A DNA stretch of 64,000 nt from Candidatus Treponema equifaecale (GCA_018064905.1 JAGHUJ010000023.1:1-64000); one strand, 5' to 3'; shown: positions 40,290-49,350, counted from the stretch's first letter. A program made the numbers and translations. Notes: generated by a model not told the origin, from the letters alone.

Positions 40290-42470
40290 TTAGAATTTCA
40301 AACCGAATCGAATTGAAGGCACAAGATGCACAGAATCTCCAAAGTTGATGGAACCGATTCTCTGTTTTCGTATTTCCTGGTCGAATGCACCGTCGTTAAA
40401 GTCATTTATGTTCAGGTCAAATACTCCTGCCACAAAAATCTGAAAGCGATGGACAGGTTTAAATGAAAGTGAAAGCCTCAAAGAAGGAACAAGATTCAAT
40501 CCCTTGTCTTCGATATCTTCAAAAATGTAAATGAAGCGTGTGTAAAGTTCTGTATCCAGCATAAGGTTTCCGTAGAGAGGATGCTGATGTCCAATTCCCG
40601 GCGAAAGTTCAAAAATATCACCAAAATTTGAAAGAGGCTGATGGGTCAAAATGCTTCCATAAATGTTTTTTGTTCCAAAATGAACTCCAAGTCCAATGTG
40701 CTGGTCAATGTCTATGTTCAGTTCAGGCTGAATTGTAAATTTTTTGTTAAGTTCAAGTCCTGCCTCTTGAACCTGCTTTTTGAGTTCAAGACCGTGTATT
40801 TTTTTTGCTGTAATCTGTTCATCTTCAAGCAGCACTTGTCCTGCTTTAAAACTCAGACCGATTCCTTCCCGTGGATAAAGGTTCTGTTTTTCTGAAGTGT
40901 GAACCAGATAACCTGCCACGTCATATTGTTCAACCGTTGCGCGGATTATGGTTGGAATGAGGCTTGGTTTGTATATCAGCACTTTGAAATTTTCATTTGC
41001 AGGAAAACCAATGACTGTTTTCTTTCCCAACAGTGGCATTGCAGCAATCGGAACCTTTATGTTTTTGTACTGAATTACTCCATCCAGTACCTGCGCAAGA
41101 AGATTTCCATCAAAGTCAAATATTGCACATTCGTAGTAGCCGTCCAGAATAATCTGAGTGCTGCCTAATGTAGAACGAATTTCATTTTCATTCAATGCAA
41201 GCATGCAGGAAAGGTACAGTTCGCAGGCGTGCATATCAACAAAGGCATTCTTCACATAGTCAACTCCGCCGTCTGTTGATTCGTTCAGTCTTTCTGCCAG
41301 CCTGTTGAAAATACCATCGCTTTCGTTCTGTGCGTTTTCTGTCTGATTTTCATTCTGTTCATTTACGACAGCCGTTGTTTTTTCAGTGGCCTTTGGAAAT
41401 ATCTGCCACATCATTTTTTCGCCACGGTTTCTCAGATTAAATGTACCTGAATAATAGGAATGAACGTCCTTGTAGAAGCTGGTAAGAAAACGCGCTATTC
41501 CACTCTGAATGAAGGTTCCGTTTTTGAATGGACAATAGTCACGCTCCAAAAGTATGTTGTAATATTTGTTGATTCTTGGAACATAGCTTTTGTCGTACAG
41601 TTCTTTATCCGTGTTCCAGCGGTTCGGCAGTGTGATTATATGACCGTATTTTTTGAATTTCCAATTGTTTCTGCAAGGTGGAACCGTAGGAACAATGTCC
41701 TCACCGTTCACGATATTCCAGATGAAGTTATATTTGTAGTTGTTTACATCGTCGGCCTGAGTTACGTTTGGTGCAGCGAATGTGTAAACGAACATTTTTT
41801 CAGAATTGAATATGCTCTGGTCAACAAGACTTGCCCCAAGAAGATTTGCAACTGCTGCTCCACGGCTGTGACCTGTAATCAAAAAACAGGCCTCGTCAGG
41901 ATCGATTTTTTGTTTGAGCATGTAGTACACAAGTGCATTCTGAACCTGAACCATAGTTCTGTAGAAGCCCTCATGCATGATGGTGTCCGCTCGTGTTGAA
42001 TCGCTGATGGCAAGATTTGAGATCCATTCGTTTGCATTCAAAGGGGTTCCTCTTATGACTACAAAAATCAGCGTCTTGTTTCCGGATGGCCCTGAGATTT
42101 GTTTAGAAGCAAAACTGAAGGCTGCCTGATTGTCACCAAGCACAGGGGTGGAATAATCTATCTTGTAGTGAAATTCCATTGCGTTTTCTTTTATTCCCAA
42201 TGCCTTGTAGCTGAGTTTGACTTCATTTTCATTTGGATTCTCTGCAACATCAACATAAGAAATTTCCGAAAGCATCGCGGCAACTCTTGCAATTCCGTGA
42301 TGGTATTCAAAGGCTGAAGCTTCCAGAATCCAGTTGTCGTTCCATTCTGTTGAAACAGGCTGAGGTCTTGGAGAGACGGTCATAAGTCCAGAAACTGGAA
42401 ATGTGAGATTTAATGAATAAGCGTTTATTGCACCAAAAAGGGCAGCTGCCAGTGTGAGTAATTTTTTCAT
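40290..42470 (-). CDS. Secreted class 3 lipase with C-terminal beta-barrel-like domain
   Basis: A 726-residue protein with a signal peptide (KLLTLAAALFGAINAYS). Residues about 130-290 are a class 3 lipase alpha/beta hydrolase: 'FVVIRGTPLNANEWISNLA' and the nucleophile elbow 'LITGHSRGAAVANLLGASL' (GHSRG), followed by 'TFAAPNVTQ' and 'NGEDIVPTVPP' with the Asp. The last ~200 residues are beta-strand-rich and amphipathic ('IGLGVHFGTKNIYGSILTHQP', 'LELYTRFIYIF', 'SLRLSLSFKPVHRFQIFVAGVFDLNI') and end in Phe (RFGLKF), the outer-membrane beta-signal. It may therefore be a self-translocating or membrane-anchored lipase. It is preceded by htrA on the same strand. Confidence 0.78.
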   Translation of the reverse strand: MKKLLTLAAALFGAINAYSLNLTFPVSGLMTVSPRPQPVSTEWNDNWILEASAFEYHHGIARVAAMLSEISYVDVAENPNENEVKLSYKALGIKENAMEFHYKIDYSTPVLGDNQAAFSFASKQISGPSGNKTLIFVVIRGTPLNANEWISNLAISDSTRADTIMHEGFYRTMVQVQNALVYYMLKQKIDPDEACFLITGHSRGAAVANLLGASLVDQSIFNSEKMFVYTFAAPNVTQADDVNNYKYNFIWNIVNGEDIVPTVPPCRNNWKFKKYGHIITLPNRWNTDKELYDKSYVPRINKYYNILLERDYCPFKNGTFIQSGIARFLTSFYKDVHSYYSGTFNLRNRGEKMMWQIFPKATEKTTAVVNEQNENQTENAQNESDGIFNRLAERLNESTDGGVDYVKNAFVDMHACELYLSCMLALNENEIRSTLGSTQIILDGYYECAIFDFDGNLLAQVLDGVIQYKNIKVPIAAMPLLGKKTVIGFPANENFKVLIYKPSLIPTIIRATVEQYDVAGYLVHTSEKQNLYPREGIGLSFKAGQVLLEDEQITAKKIHGLELKKQVQEAGLELNKKFTIQPELNIDIDQHIGLGVHFGTKNIYGSILTHQPLSNFGDIFELSPGIGHQHPLYGNLMLDTELYTRFIYIFEDIEDKGLNLVPSLRLSLSFKPVHRFQIFVAGVFDLNINDFNDGAFDQEIRKQRIGSINFGDSVHLVPSIRFGLKF

Positions 42471-42485
42471 TTTTCTTTTCCGATT

Positions 42486-43844
42486 TTAGAGAGCGGTTCT
42501 CGAATTTGAAGATAAACCTGAGCCTTCAGTTTGTTGCTGGGAAGTCTGCTGCGATTCCCTGGAATCCAGAGTTACCTTCAGTTTTTTGTATTCGTCATTT
42601 CTGTATACGGTTACTGTAACAGTGTCTCCCGGTTTTTTTGCTTCCAGTGCACTTGTGTAATCTGCGTATGTTCGAACATCAATATTGTCGATTTTTGTGA
42701 TTATGTCACCGCCAAGATAAATCGTAGTCGGATTGAAGCGGCTTCCATACTGAACTTGTTCCGTTCCACCAAGAATTCCGCACTTGTCTGCAGATGAACC
42801 AGACTCAACCTGGCTTACGAGAATGCCATAGTTTATTTTGATTCCTGCATATCTTGCGATTGATGAAGTCATCTGAACCGGCTTGATTTTCATGACACCA
42901 CGGCGAACTTTTCTGTAGGTGATAAGGTCTTCCACAACTCTGCGGGCTGTGCTTACAGGAACTGCAAATCCAATTCCCGCAGAACTGCCTGAATTTGAAA
43001 TGATCATTGTGTTGATTCCGACCATTTTTCCTTTTGTATCAAGAAGCGGGCCGCCAGAATTACCTGGATTGATGGCTGCATCTGTCTGAATCATGTTTCT
43101 GATGATTACATTTGAACTTTCCTGAATCGGGCGTCCAAGACCTGAAATTATTCCGGTTGTCATGGTTCTTTCAAGGGCAAATGGGTTTCCAATAGCGATT
43201 ACTTTCTGTCCAACCTTAAGCTTGTCCGAGTCTCCAAAATCAATTGTCTTAAGCTGAACATTATCAGGAGGATCAAATTTTATTACGGCAATGTCGCTTT
43301 CAACATCTTTTCCTATTACAACGCCTTCGTATGAGGTTCCGTCTGCCAGAGAAATATTTATCTTGCTGGCATTTGAAATTACATGAACATTTGTCACTAC
43401 ATAACCGCGTTTGTCGATGATGGAGCCTGAACCGGAACCACCGTCCTGAACAATCGGTTCAAGAAACCAGTTTACTCCCATGACCTGAGTGGTGATGTTA
43501 ACTACGGCCTCATTGCATTTTTCGTATACAGAAATGTTCTGAAGCTCATCCTGAGTGTAGGCTGAGTCAAAATTCTGTGAGGAATTCTTTGAGGCTGCCA
43601 CTGTATATGTTTTTTCATCAAAAGATTTTTCTTCAATAATAAGGGCAGTTTTATTTGAATCTGGGGTCTGAACTGTTCCATCCTTCTGATTTGCAGAAGC
43701 TTCAGAAACTTCCACCTGTGCGTCGTGCTTTACTTCTGTTTCTGTCTTTGAAAGAAAAGCAAATCCAGCAACGGCAAATACAATTCCCGCCAGAATTCCA
43801 AAAAAAGTTGATTTTATAAGTTGCAGTTTTGAATAAAGTTTCAT
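42486..43844 (-). CDS. HtrA/DegP-family periplasmic serine protease
   Basis: A membrane-anchored trypsin-fold protease that degrades misfolded envelope proteins. The signal anchor is 'IKSTFFGILAGIVFAVAGFAFLS'. Catalytic triad: His in 'VVTNVHVIS' (about residue 155), Asp in 'DVESDIAVIKF' (about 183) and Ser in 'NPGNSGGPLLD' (about 263). One C-terminal PDZ domain ('GGDIITKIDNIDVRTYADYTSALEAKKPGDTVTVTVYR') follows, then a Gln/Ser-rich tail. It overlaps the PEGA gene by 4 bp (ATGA) and follows it on the minus strand, so the two are translationally coupled. The lipase gene lies 15 bp downstream. Confidence 0.93.
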   Translation of the reverse strand: MKLYSKLQLIKSTFFGILAGIVFAVAGFAFLSKTETEVKHDAQVEVSEASANQKDGTVQTPDSNKTALIIEEKSFDEKTYTVAASKNSSQNFDSAYTQDELQNISVYEKCNEAVVNITTQVMGVNWFLEPIVQDGGSGSGSIIDKRGYVVTNVHVISNASKINISLADGTSYEGVVIGKDVESDIAVIKFDPPDNVQLKTIDFGDSDKLKVGQKVIAIGNPFALERTMTTGIISGLGRPIQESSNVIIRNMIQTDAAINPGNSGGPLLDTKGKMVGINTMIISNSGSSAGIGFAVPVSTARRVVEDLITYRKVRRGVMKIKPVQMTSSIARYAGIKINYGILVSQVESGSSADKCGILGGTEQVQYGSRFNPTTIYLGGDIITKIDNIDVRTYADYTSALEAKKPGDTVTVTVYRNDEYKKLKVTLDSRESQQTSQQQTEGSGLSSNSRTAL

Positions 43845-44176
43845 AGTTCCATTATACTTTTTTTCAGCTCAACATAAAAGTTCTGACGAAGACCTTTTTC
43901 CACCTGAATCTCATATTCTTCAGACTTGTGGCCTTTTTTTGTGACTTTAAGACTGTATGTGCCTTCCCGAAGATTTTTTATCTTAAGCTCAGTTTTTCCC
44001 TGATACTCTCCGTTTATGTAGACAGAGGCCTTTGCTGTGTTGCAGCGAATTGAAATTTCAGTTTTGTCTTCTGCTATTTCCACATTTTCCTCACTTAAAA
44101 GAGGTTCTGAAAAAGCAGGTGCAGAGAAGAGTAGAAAAAAAACAGCGGACAATATAAAAATCAGTCTTGAATTCAT
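43841..44176 (-). CDS. Secreted PEGA-domain protein
   Basis: A 111-residue protein with a signal peptide (LSAVFFLLFSAPAFS) and a single PEGA domain: 'ISIRCNTAKASVYINGEYQGKTELKIKNLREGTYSLKVTKKGHKSEEYEIQVEKG'. PEGA domains are beta-sandwich modules common in bacterial S-layer and envelope proteins and are thought to bind or stiffen wall components. It is co-translated with htrA (4-bp overlap). A role as htrA partner or envelope sensor is inferred from position only. Confidence 0.85.
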   Translation of the reverse strand: MNSRLIFILSAVFFLLFSAPAFSEPLLSEENVEIAEDKTEISIRCNTAKASVYINGEYQGKTELKIKNLREGTYSLKVTKKGHKSEEYEIQVEKGLRQNFYVELKKSIMEL

Positions 44177-44185
44177 GCTTTTAAA

Positions 44186-44869
44186 CTATTGCGAATCCAT
44201 CTCTTTGTCAAATTTATCAAGCAAACCGTGTTCCAGAAAACTGAAATGGCCGTTTCTTGTGATGATTATGTGATCAACCATTGTTATTCCCAGCAGATAA
44301 GATGCCGCATACAGCCGTTTTGTTGTGTTTATGTCATCTTGTGAAGGAGCTGGATTTCCTGCAGGATGATTATGGCTCAAAACAACAGCCGAGGCGTGCT
44401 CTTTTATTGCTTCTATGAAAACTTCAGCAGGCCGCATTATGGCCATATTTCCTGAACCAGTGCAGATTACCCTAATAGAGATTATTTCTTTTGCTCCGTT
44501 CAAGCTGACGCAGATGAAATGTTCCGTGTTCTGGACTGCGTAATTTTGAATGTATGGAATTACATCCCGTGGAGTTTTTAGCGCACACTGAGGCTTTCTG
44601 TTCAGTCTTCGTCCCAGCTCCAGTGCCGATGCAATGGAAAGGGCTTTGTTTGGTCCGATTCCGTTTATCTTCAAGAGATTTTCCACAAGATTTTCGGGAT
44701 TTGACTTCATTACAGCTTCCAGCACTTTTTGAGAAAGCGGTTCTATTGGCAGCTGTTTTGTTCCGGAACCCAGTACCATCATCAAAAGCTCCTCATTGCT
44801 TGGATAGCTGATTCCATTCTGCAAAGTAAGTTCCCGCACTCCGATTTTGTCTTTAATTTGATTTTCCAT
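44186..44869 (-). CDS. radC: RadC-family JAB1/MPN-domain protein
   Basis: A 227-residue protein. The N-terminal UPF0758 helix-hairpin-helix region ('LLKINGIGPNKALSIASALELGRRL') precedes a JAB/MPN domain with the zinc metal motif 'VVLSHNHPAGNPAPSQDDINTTKRL'. These proteins are linked to DNA repair by genome context, but a biochemical activity is not established. The stop is 9 bp before the PEGA gene. It is divergent from the lipoprotein at 44.9 kb. Confidence 0.92.
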   Translation of the reverse strand: MENQIKDKIGVRELTLQNGISYPSNEELLMMVLGSGTKQLPIEPLSQKVLEAVMKSNPENLVENLLKINGIGPNKALSIASALELGRRLNRKPQCALKTPRDVIPYIQNYAVQNTEHFICVSLNGAKEIISIRVICTGSGNMAIMRPAEVFIEAIKEHASAVVLSHNHPAGNPAPSQDDINTTKRLYAASYLLGITMVDHIIITRNGHFSFLEHGLLDKFDKEMDSQ

Positions 44870-44982
44870 CTTCTACCTTTTTTCGTTTTTTGAAATAAAA
44901 TTCCTCATTATATAAGTAGAAAAAAATGTTCAGTTTCGGCAGTATTTTTCAGAAAAAATGCAAAAATTCCGATAATTTTTTT

Positions 44983-45579
44983 ATGAGGAATTTAAAAATT
45001 AAACATTTTGGAGTTTTTTCAGCGATTTGTGCTGTGATCTTTGCTTTTTCTGCCTGTGTTTCCACAAAGCATGTGGAGCCTTGTTCAAGAGAACTGTTGG
45101 GTACTGGAATTAAAAGTCCTGTTCAGCTGGCAGATTTTTTCATTTCACACAATCCTGAGTATGGAAAAACTGAAATCTTAAAAATGGCGGAAGTTTACGT
45201 GGCTGAAGCGGCAATGGAAAACATAAATTCAGATGCAGCTTTTGTTCAGATGTGCCTGGAAACTGGTTTTCTGCGATACGGTAATCTGGTTCAGCCTGAA
45301 TGGAACAACTTTTGTGGACTTGGAGCAATGGGACCAGAACATCCCGGAGAAATTTTTGAGACAATGGAAATTGGTGTACGCGCCCATATTCAGCACTTGC
45401 AGGCCTATGCAACCACGGCAGAAGTTGAGCTGAATAATCCTCTTGTGGATCCGCGATACAGCTGGCCGCACAAGACCAGAAATGCAAAAACCGTATTCGA
45501 GCTGGCAGGCACCTGGGCCACCGACAAGGAATACGGCTTTAAGTTGGACAATCTTCTAAGCGAACTGGAAAATTTCTAG
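44983..45579 (+). CDS. Glucosaminidase-domain lipoprotein
   Basis: A 198-residue lipoprotein: 'KHFGVFSAICAVIFAFSAC' ends in a spirochaete-type lipobox (FSAC). The mature part is a mannosyl-glycoprotein endo-beta-N-acetylglucosaminidase (FlgJ-like) domain, with 'LADFFISHNPEYGKTEILKMAEVYVAEAAMENINSDAAFVQMCLETGFLRYG' and 'NNFCGLGAMGPEHPGEIF' (catalytic Glu in 'LETGF'). It cleaves peptidoglycan, so it is probably a wall-remodelling enzyme in the periplasm. An ATG at 44926 would add 19 residues; a TATAAG box 9 nt before that earlier ATG is a competing argument, so the start is uncertain. Confidence 0.85.
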   Translation: MRNLKIKHFGVFSAICAVIFAFSACVSTKHVEPCSRELLGTGIKSPVQLADFFISHNPEYGKTEILKMAEVYVAEAAMENINSDAAFVQMCLETGFLRYGNLVQPEWNNFCGLGAMGPEHPGEIFETMEIGVRAHIQHLQAYATTAEVELNNPLVDPRYSWPHKTRNAKTVFELAGTWATDKEYGFKLDNLLSELENF

Positions 45580-46275
45580 TTATTTTATTGTTGTTCCTGT
45601 GTAAGATTTTCCTTCAAGAATTGCGCGGGTGTTTTCGATATTTTTGCCGCCTGCACAGATTACAACCAGCTTCATGCTTTCAGCTTTCTTTGAAGCGATT
45701 GGATCAAACGGACAGTTTTTGCCTGGAACCCATTCATCACCAACCATTTTTCTAAAATCAGCCCAAGAGATTTCGTCCAATGGCTTTGCATCTGGATTTT
45801 TTCTTGGGTCGTCTGTGTAAACCTTTTCAGTGTTGCTCAAATTTACAACAGTGTCTGCGTTGAATTTTTCAGCAAGAAGAACTGCATCATTGTCTGTTGA
45901 AAAACCTGGCTTCCATCCTGCAGCAACCAGAATTTTTCCTGTGAATTCATTTGCAACTGTTGGATCTGTCACAACTGCTTCCTTGCACAAATCGCCAAAG
46001 CTTGCCTTTACAAACTGTGCGTTCAGACGAGTTGCCATGATTCCGATCCAGTCTGCAGCATCTGTTCCTGCATCTGGAGCTGTTCCTGTTACATCACGGA
46101 ATGCCTTCTGGTAAATTCTTGCAGGTCCGCCGCCGCCTACAACCAGAATAAGACGGTCTTCAGGATTCTTTGCAAGAAAGTCCTTTACCATTTCAACAAA
46201 TTTAGAAACAAAATCAACGTCAGGATATTCCGGAGCTACAATTGAGCCTCCAACTGACAAAACTTTAGTAGACAT
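45580..46275 (-). CDS. pyrH: UMP kinase
   Basis: Phosphorylates UMP to UDP. The 231-residue amino acid kinase-fold product has 'VLSVGGSIVAPE' (nucleotide loop), 'LVVGGGGPARIYQKAF', 'DWIGIMATRLNAQFV', and 'LSNTEKVYTDDPRKNPDAKPLDEISW' (family signature). The sequence resembles the shorter archaeal-type UMP kinases more than the 240-residue bacterial type. ATG 46275 is chosen (GGAGG is 8 nt away); an ATG at 46290 overlaps that Shine-Dalgarno. It closes a minus-strand run beginning with the ECF sigma gene. Confidence 0.92.
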   Translation of the reverse strand: MSTKVLSVGGSIVAPEYPDVDFVSKFVEMVKDFLAKNPEDRLILVVGGGGPARIYQKAFRDVTGTAPDAGTDAADWIGIMATRLNAQFVKASFGDLCKEAVVTDPTVANEFTGKILVAAGWKPGFSTDNDAVLLAEKFNADTVVNLSNTEKVYTDDPRKNPDAKPLDEISWADFRKMVGDEWVPGKNCPFDPIASKKAESMKLVVICAGGKNIENTRAILEGKSYTGTTIK

Positions 46276-46296
46276 ATAAATAACCTCCAAATAGTT

Positions 46297-48015
46297 TTAG
46301 TAAATTCCAAGTACAACAGGATTGTTCCAAAGGGAGCTGTAGTTCACGTTTCCCTCGCTGGATTCTTCCCATATTGATTGTAATGCATAAGTTTTTGGTC
46401 TGTAAACGATTTTGCTGTTGTCAGAAATTGTCTGCTTCAGTTCGTTCCATCCCCGTGAAAAAGCAATATGCTGACCGTCCAGATTTCCAAAATAGAATTC
46501 CGCAGAATTTTCCACAGCTTTAAATGATTTGTATTCCATTCCAAATCCCAGTGCAATGTCTGCCGGAACCCAGCCATAGCCTTCAAAATAAATTTCGTTC
46601 CACCAGTGGTTCTGTGCGTTCAGTTCTGAATCTACCAGAATTCCGCTTACAGGATTTGCAGGAATTCCAGATGCGCGGAGAAGTGCGGCGTAGAAAATAG
46701 AAAAGTCATAGGCATCTCCGTCTTTATTTTTCAGAAGATCCATTGGAGAATAATCTGATTTTCTAAGCTTGTCCTTGAGTTTGTAGTTCTGCAGGATGTA
46801 TGTGTAAATCAGCTTTGCCTTGTTGAATGGATTCTTTTCCTTTCCTGTGATTTTTTTTGCCAGTTCGATTATTTCTGCATTTTCGCTGGCCACAAGATTG
46901 TCTGCCTGAGTGAAAACCTTGAAAATCTGTCGTTCCTTTTCAGAATATTGGCGAACCAGTTTTGAGGAAAGGTTTGTGTCCACGGCGTATGTTGAGACGA
47001 TGTAACTCTGCTGATACCGTGTCTTTCTGTTTGCAGAATTTGATTTAGCCAGCTCAAACTTGTACACAACGGTATTTCTGAAGTCTTCCAAAACAGGCTC
47101 CGGAATGCATTCTGTTAAAGTTGCCATTGGCTGGCTTGCTGAAACTACTGGTTTTGGCATTCTCAAAGTGATGCTGGTGCTGTTCTTTGAGTTGATGTTT
47201 TCAATATCTGCATTTACTTGAATTACGTATGTTTTTCGGGAATGGAAGAATTTGTTTTCCTTTGAAACAGTGACTTCCATTCCATAGGTGTTGCTTTTTC
47301 CTTTGTCTGAAGCAATCACAAGAGGGCCTGAAGCAGCTCCATCAGGAATTCTCACGCGGATTTCATTGTCGCTCCAGTATTCGTAGTCAAAATCAGTCAT
47401 GCTGGCAGGAATAAACTGAAGATCCATTTCTCCTGTTGTGTCACCTGCTGTCTGTTGTGCCATGTCCGCATCATCTCGTGCTGCAGAGAACAAAACCTGG
47501 CTGTTGCCCCTGATTGAACCGAAATTTGAACCGGTAATTGTGATCAAAGTTCCGTATCCGCCGGTTGCAGGTGAGATTGAAGCAATTGTTGGAGAAGTTG
47601 TCTTTGCATCTTTTGGAACAGCTACAGGAATGCCGGTTTCATTTGCAAAAAATCCGGGTTTAGAACGACCTGCCTGAGTGTGAACAACGATGAGTCCGTC
47701 CTGAACATTTGAAGGAAGAACAAGCTTAATGAGGCTGTCTGTCCAAACAATGTAGCTGGAAGCCGTAATTCTGCTGCCGCCGATTTCAACACAGCTGGAA
47801 CCGCGGGTTGAGCCAAAATTGGTTCCACGGATTACCATTGTGTCCCCTGGTGAGCCAACAGAAGGAATGACGGTTGCAATTGACGGAACTTTTTTTGCCT
47901 TTACTGTTGCAAAGGTCAAAATTACCAGAGCCATCAAAACAAGAGCTATCAATAGAAAAAATCTGATTGAAGAATATTTGCGAAAAATAAGTGATAAGGT
48001 TTCTTTAAGTTTCAA
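46297..48015 (-). CDS. Membrane-anchored IPT/TIG and transglutaminase-like protein, catalytic Cys lost
   Basis: A 572-residue protein. An N-terminal TM anchor (residues 18-40) is followed by two IPT/TIG Ig-like domains ('SIATVIPSVGSPGDTMVIRGTNFG' and 'ASISPATGGYGTLITITGSNFG'). A transglutaminase-like core lies near residues 420-500: 'DLLKNKDGDAYDFSIFYAALLRASGIPANPVSGI', then 'NAQNHWWNEIYFEGYGWVPADIALG'. His and Asp are present, but the catalytic Cys position holds Ala (GDAYD for the usual GxCxD). It is probably an inactive, binding-type transglutaminase fold. It follows the anti-sigma gene on the same strand. Confidence 0.85.
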   Translation of the reverse strand: MKLKETLSLIFRKYSSIRFFLLIALVLMALVILTFATVKAKKVPSIATVIPSVGSPGDTMVIRGTNFGSTRGSSCVEIGGSRITASSYIVWTDSLIKLVLPSNVQDGLIVVHTQAGRSKPGFFANETGIPVAVPKDAKTTSPTIASISPATGGYGTLITITGSNFGSIRGNSQVLFSAARDDADMAQQTAGDTTGEMDLQFIPASMTDFDYEYWSDNEIRVRIPDGAASGPLVIASDKGKSNTYGMEVTVSKENKFFHSRKTYVIQVNADIENINSKNSTSITLRMPKPVVSASQPMATLTECIPEPVLEDFRNTVVYKFELAKSNSANRKTRYQQSYIVSTYAVDTNLSSKLVRQYSEKERQIFKVFTQADNLVASENAEIIELAKKITGKEKNPFNKAKLIYTYILQNYKLKDKLRKSDYSPMDLLKNKDGDAYDFSIFYAALLRASGIPANPVSGILVDSELNAQNHWWNEIYFEGYGWVPADIALGFGMEYKSFKAVENSAEFYFGNLDGQHIAFSRGWNELKQTISDNSKIVYRPKTYALQSIWEESSEGNVNYSSLWNNPVVLGIY

Positions 48016-48050
48016 AGTCAGTTTCCTGCATCTTTCCGGCAGCAGGAATT

Positions 48051-48818
48051 TTACTGCTGCTTCTGAGTATCTTCTAAATTATTACTCATTTCCTGGAAAT
48101 TTGGAACAGACATTCTTCTTGGAGGAGCAGAAAAATTTGGTCTGAAAGGATCAACTGAAGGAAGTGAATGTCTGAATCCGCCTCTTCTGCCTCCTGAAAC
48201 CATAGCTGAAGCTCTTACAGTCTTCTGTTCAATCAATTCTCTTTGTGGTTCTTCCAGAATGAAGTTCTGAAGGTTTGTGTCGTTCTGAGCAGCCGCTTCT
48301 TCAGATGCCTGATCTGATTTTTTGAGTGAAGCCAATGCAATTCCCTGAGACAGGCTTTCTGAACGGATTGAACCGTCGATTACAACCTGCTTTTCTGAAA
48401 TTGGCTGAATGTTGTTTTCTGTCTTGATTTCGATGGCGGCAACTTCTTTTGCACCTGCATCTGAAACAGCCTTGTTGTGCATTGGAATAAATACAACGGC
48501 AAAAACCGCCGCCGCTGCTGCAAAGCTTGAAGCATATTTTGCAAATGGAATTACATAGGATTTCTTGGTTACGCTGATTGTTCTGGAGTAGCTCATTCTG
48601 CTCTGAAGTCTTTCAAAGCTTTTGTCCGCGAAACTCTGGTCTACGGTCTTTGATTTTGCATCTTCCTGCAGAATATTGTGAAGGGACTGCATTTTTTCAA
48701 ACTCAGCTTTTGCCGCTGGATCAGCCTCAACTGCCGCCTTATATTGAGAAACATATTTTTCTGGCATTTCTCCGTCAATGTAAACGGAATGCAGGTCTTT
48801 TTCAGGAGATGTAGACAT
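48051..48818 (-). CDS. Anti-sigma-factor-like membrane protein
   Basis: A 255-residue protein with a short cytosolic domain ('LHSVYIDGEMPEKYVSQYKAAVEADPAAKAEFEKMQSLHNILQ') of the anti-sigma zinc-finger-like type but without the HxxxCxxC. One TM helix follows (residues ~105-125, 'SSFAAAAAVFAVVFIPMHN'), then a disordered periplasmic tail. Its start lies inside the end of the ECF sigma gene (17-bp overlap): the second of two ATGs (48818) is chosen because GGGGG is 6 nt away. The arrangement strongly suggests it controls that sigma factor. The N-terminal residue pattern supports binding but not zinc. Confidence 0.78.
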   Translation of the reverse strand: MSTSPEKDLHSVYIDGEMPEKYVSQYKAAVEADPAAKAEFEKMQSLHNILQEDAKSKTVDQSFADKSFERLQSRMSYSRTISVTKKSYVIPFAKYASSFAAAAAVFAVVFIPMHNKAVSDAGAKEVAAIEIKTENNIQPISEKQVVIDGSIRSESLSQGIALASLKKSDQASEEAAAQNDTNLQNFILEEPQRELIEQKTVRASAMVSGGRRGGFRHSLPSVDPFRPNFSAPPRRMSVPNFQEMSNNLEDTQKQQ

Positions 48819-49350
48819 CATCAGCCCCCAGTAATTTTTCAAGCTGTTCTCTGGCACGGAACATTCGAATCTTTACATTGCCTTCAGTGATTCCAAGCAC
48901 CTTGCCGATTTCCTTGTAGTTTAAGTCACCATACTCACGAAGAATGAGCACTTCACGGAGACTTTTTGGAAGTTTGTTGAGGGCTTCAAGGGCAATCCGT
49001 TTTGCGTCCTCTTTAAGAAGATTTGTGTCGGCACTTTCTGCAACCTTCTTGCCTTCGTAGAGAGCCTTGTGATAAGCCTTTGCTTCACGAAGCTTTCTCT
49101 TGGCATAGTTCAGGCTGGCGTTCTTTACAACTCTGATAAGCCAGAATTTGGCATCATCCATTGAAGGAAACACCATCTTCTTTTCGCTGGCCTTGATGTA
49201 GGAGTCGTGAACCAGGTCCTCAGCTGCCTCTTCCTCATTTACAACGCGCCATGCAACTCTGTAGAGCAGGGTGAATGTCTCATTGTAAATGGCCCTGAAA
49301 TCAGCCGGATTTGCAGCGTCATATGTTCTATTGTTCTGTAAGTCCAGCAT
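48802..49350 (-). CDS. ECF-type RNA polymerase sigma factor
   Basis: A 182-residue sigma factor with region 2 ('YNETFTLLYRVAWRVVNEEEAAEDLVHDSYIKA', 'AKFWLIRVVKNASLNYAKR') and region 4 ('LNKLPKSLREVLILREYGDLNYKEIGKVLGITEGNVKIRMFRAREQL') with a helix-turn-helix, and no region 3. It directs a stress or envelope regulon. The start ATG at 49350 has AGGAAGGGG upstream; the in-frame ATG at 49377 would add nine residues. Its 3' end overlaps the anti-sigma gene. The downstream transglutaminase-like and PyrH genes are probably in the same transcript. Confidence 0.93.
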   Translation of the reverse strand: MLDLQNNRTYDAANPADFRAIYNETFTLLYRVAWRVVNEEEAAEDLVHDSYIKASEKKMVFPSMDDAKFWLIRVVKNASLNYAKRKLREAKAYHKALYEGKKVAESADTNLLKEDAKRIALEALNKLPKSLREVLILREYGDLNYKEIGKVLGITEGNVKIRMFRAREQLEKLLGADDVYIS

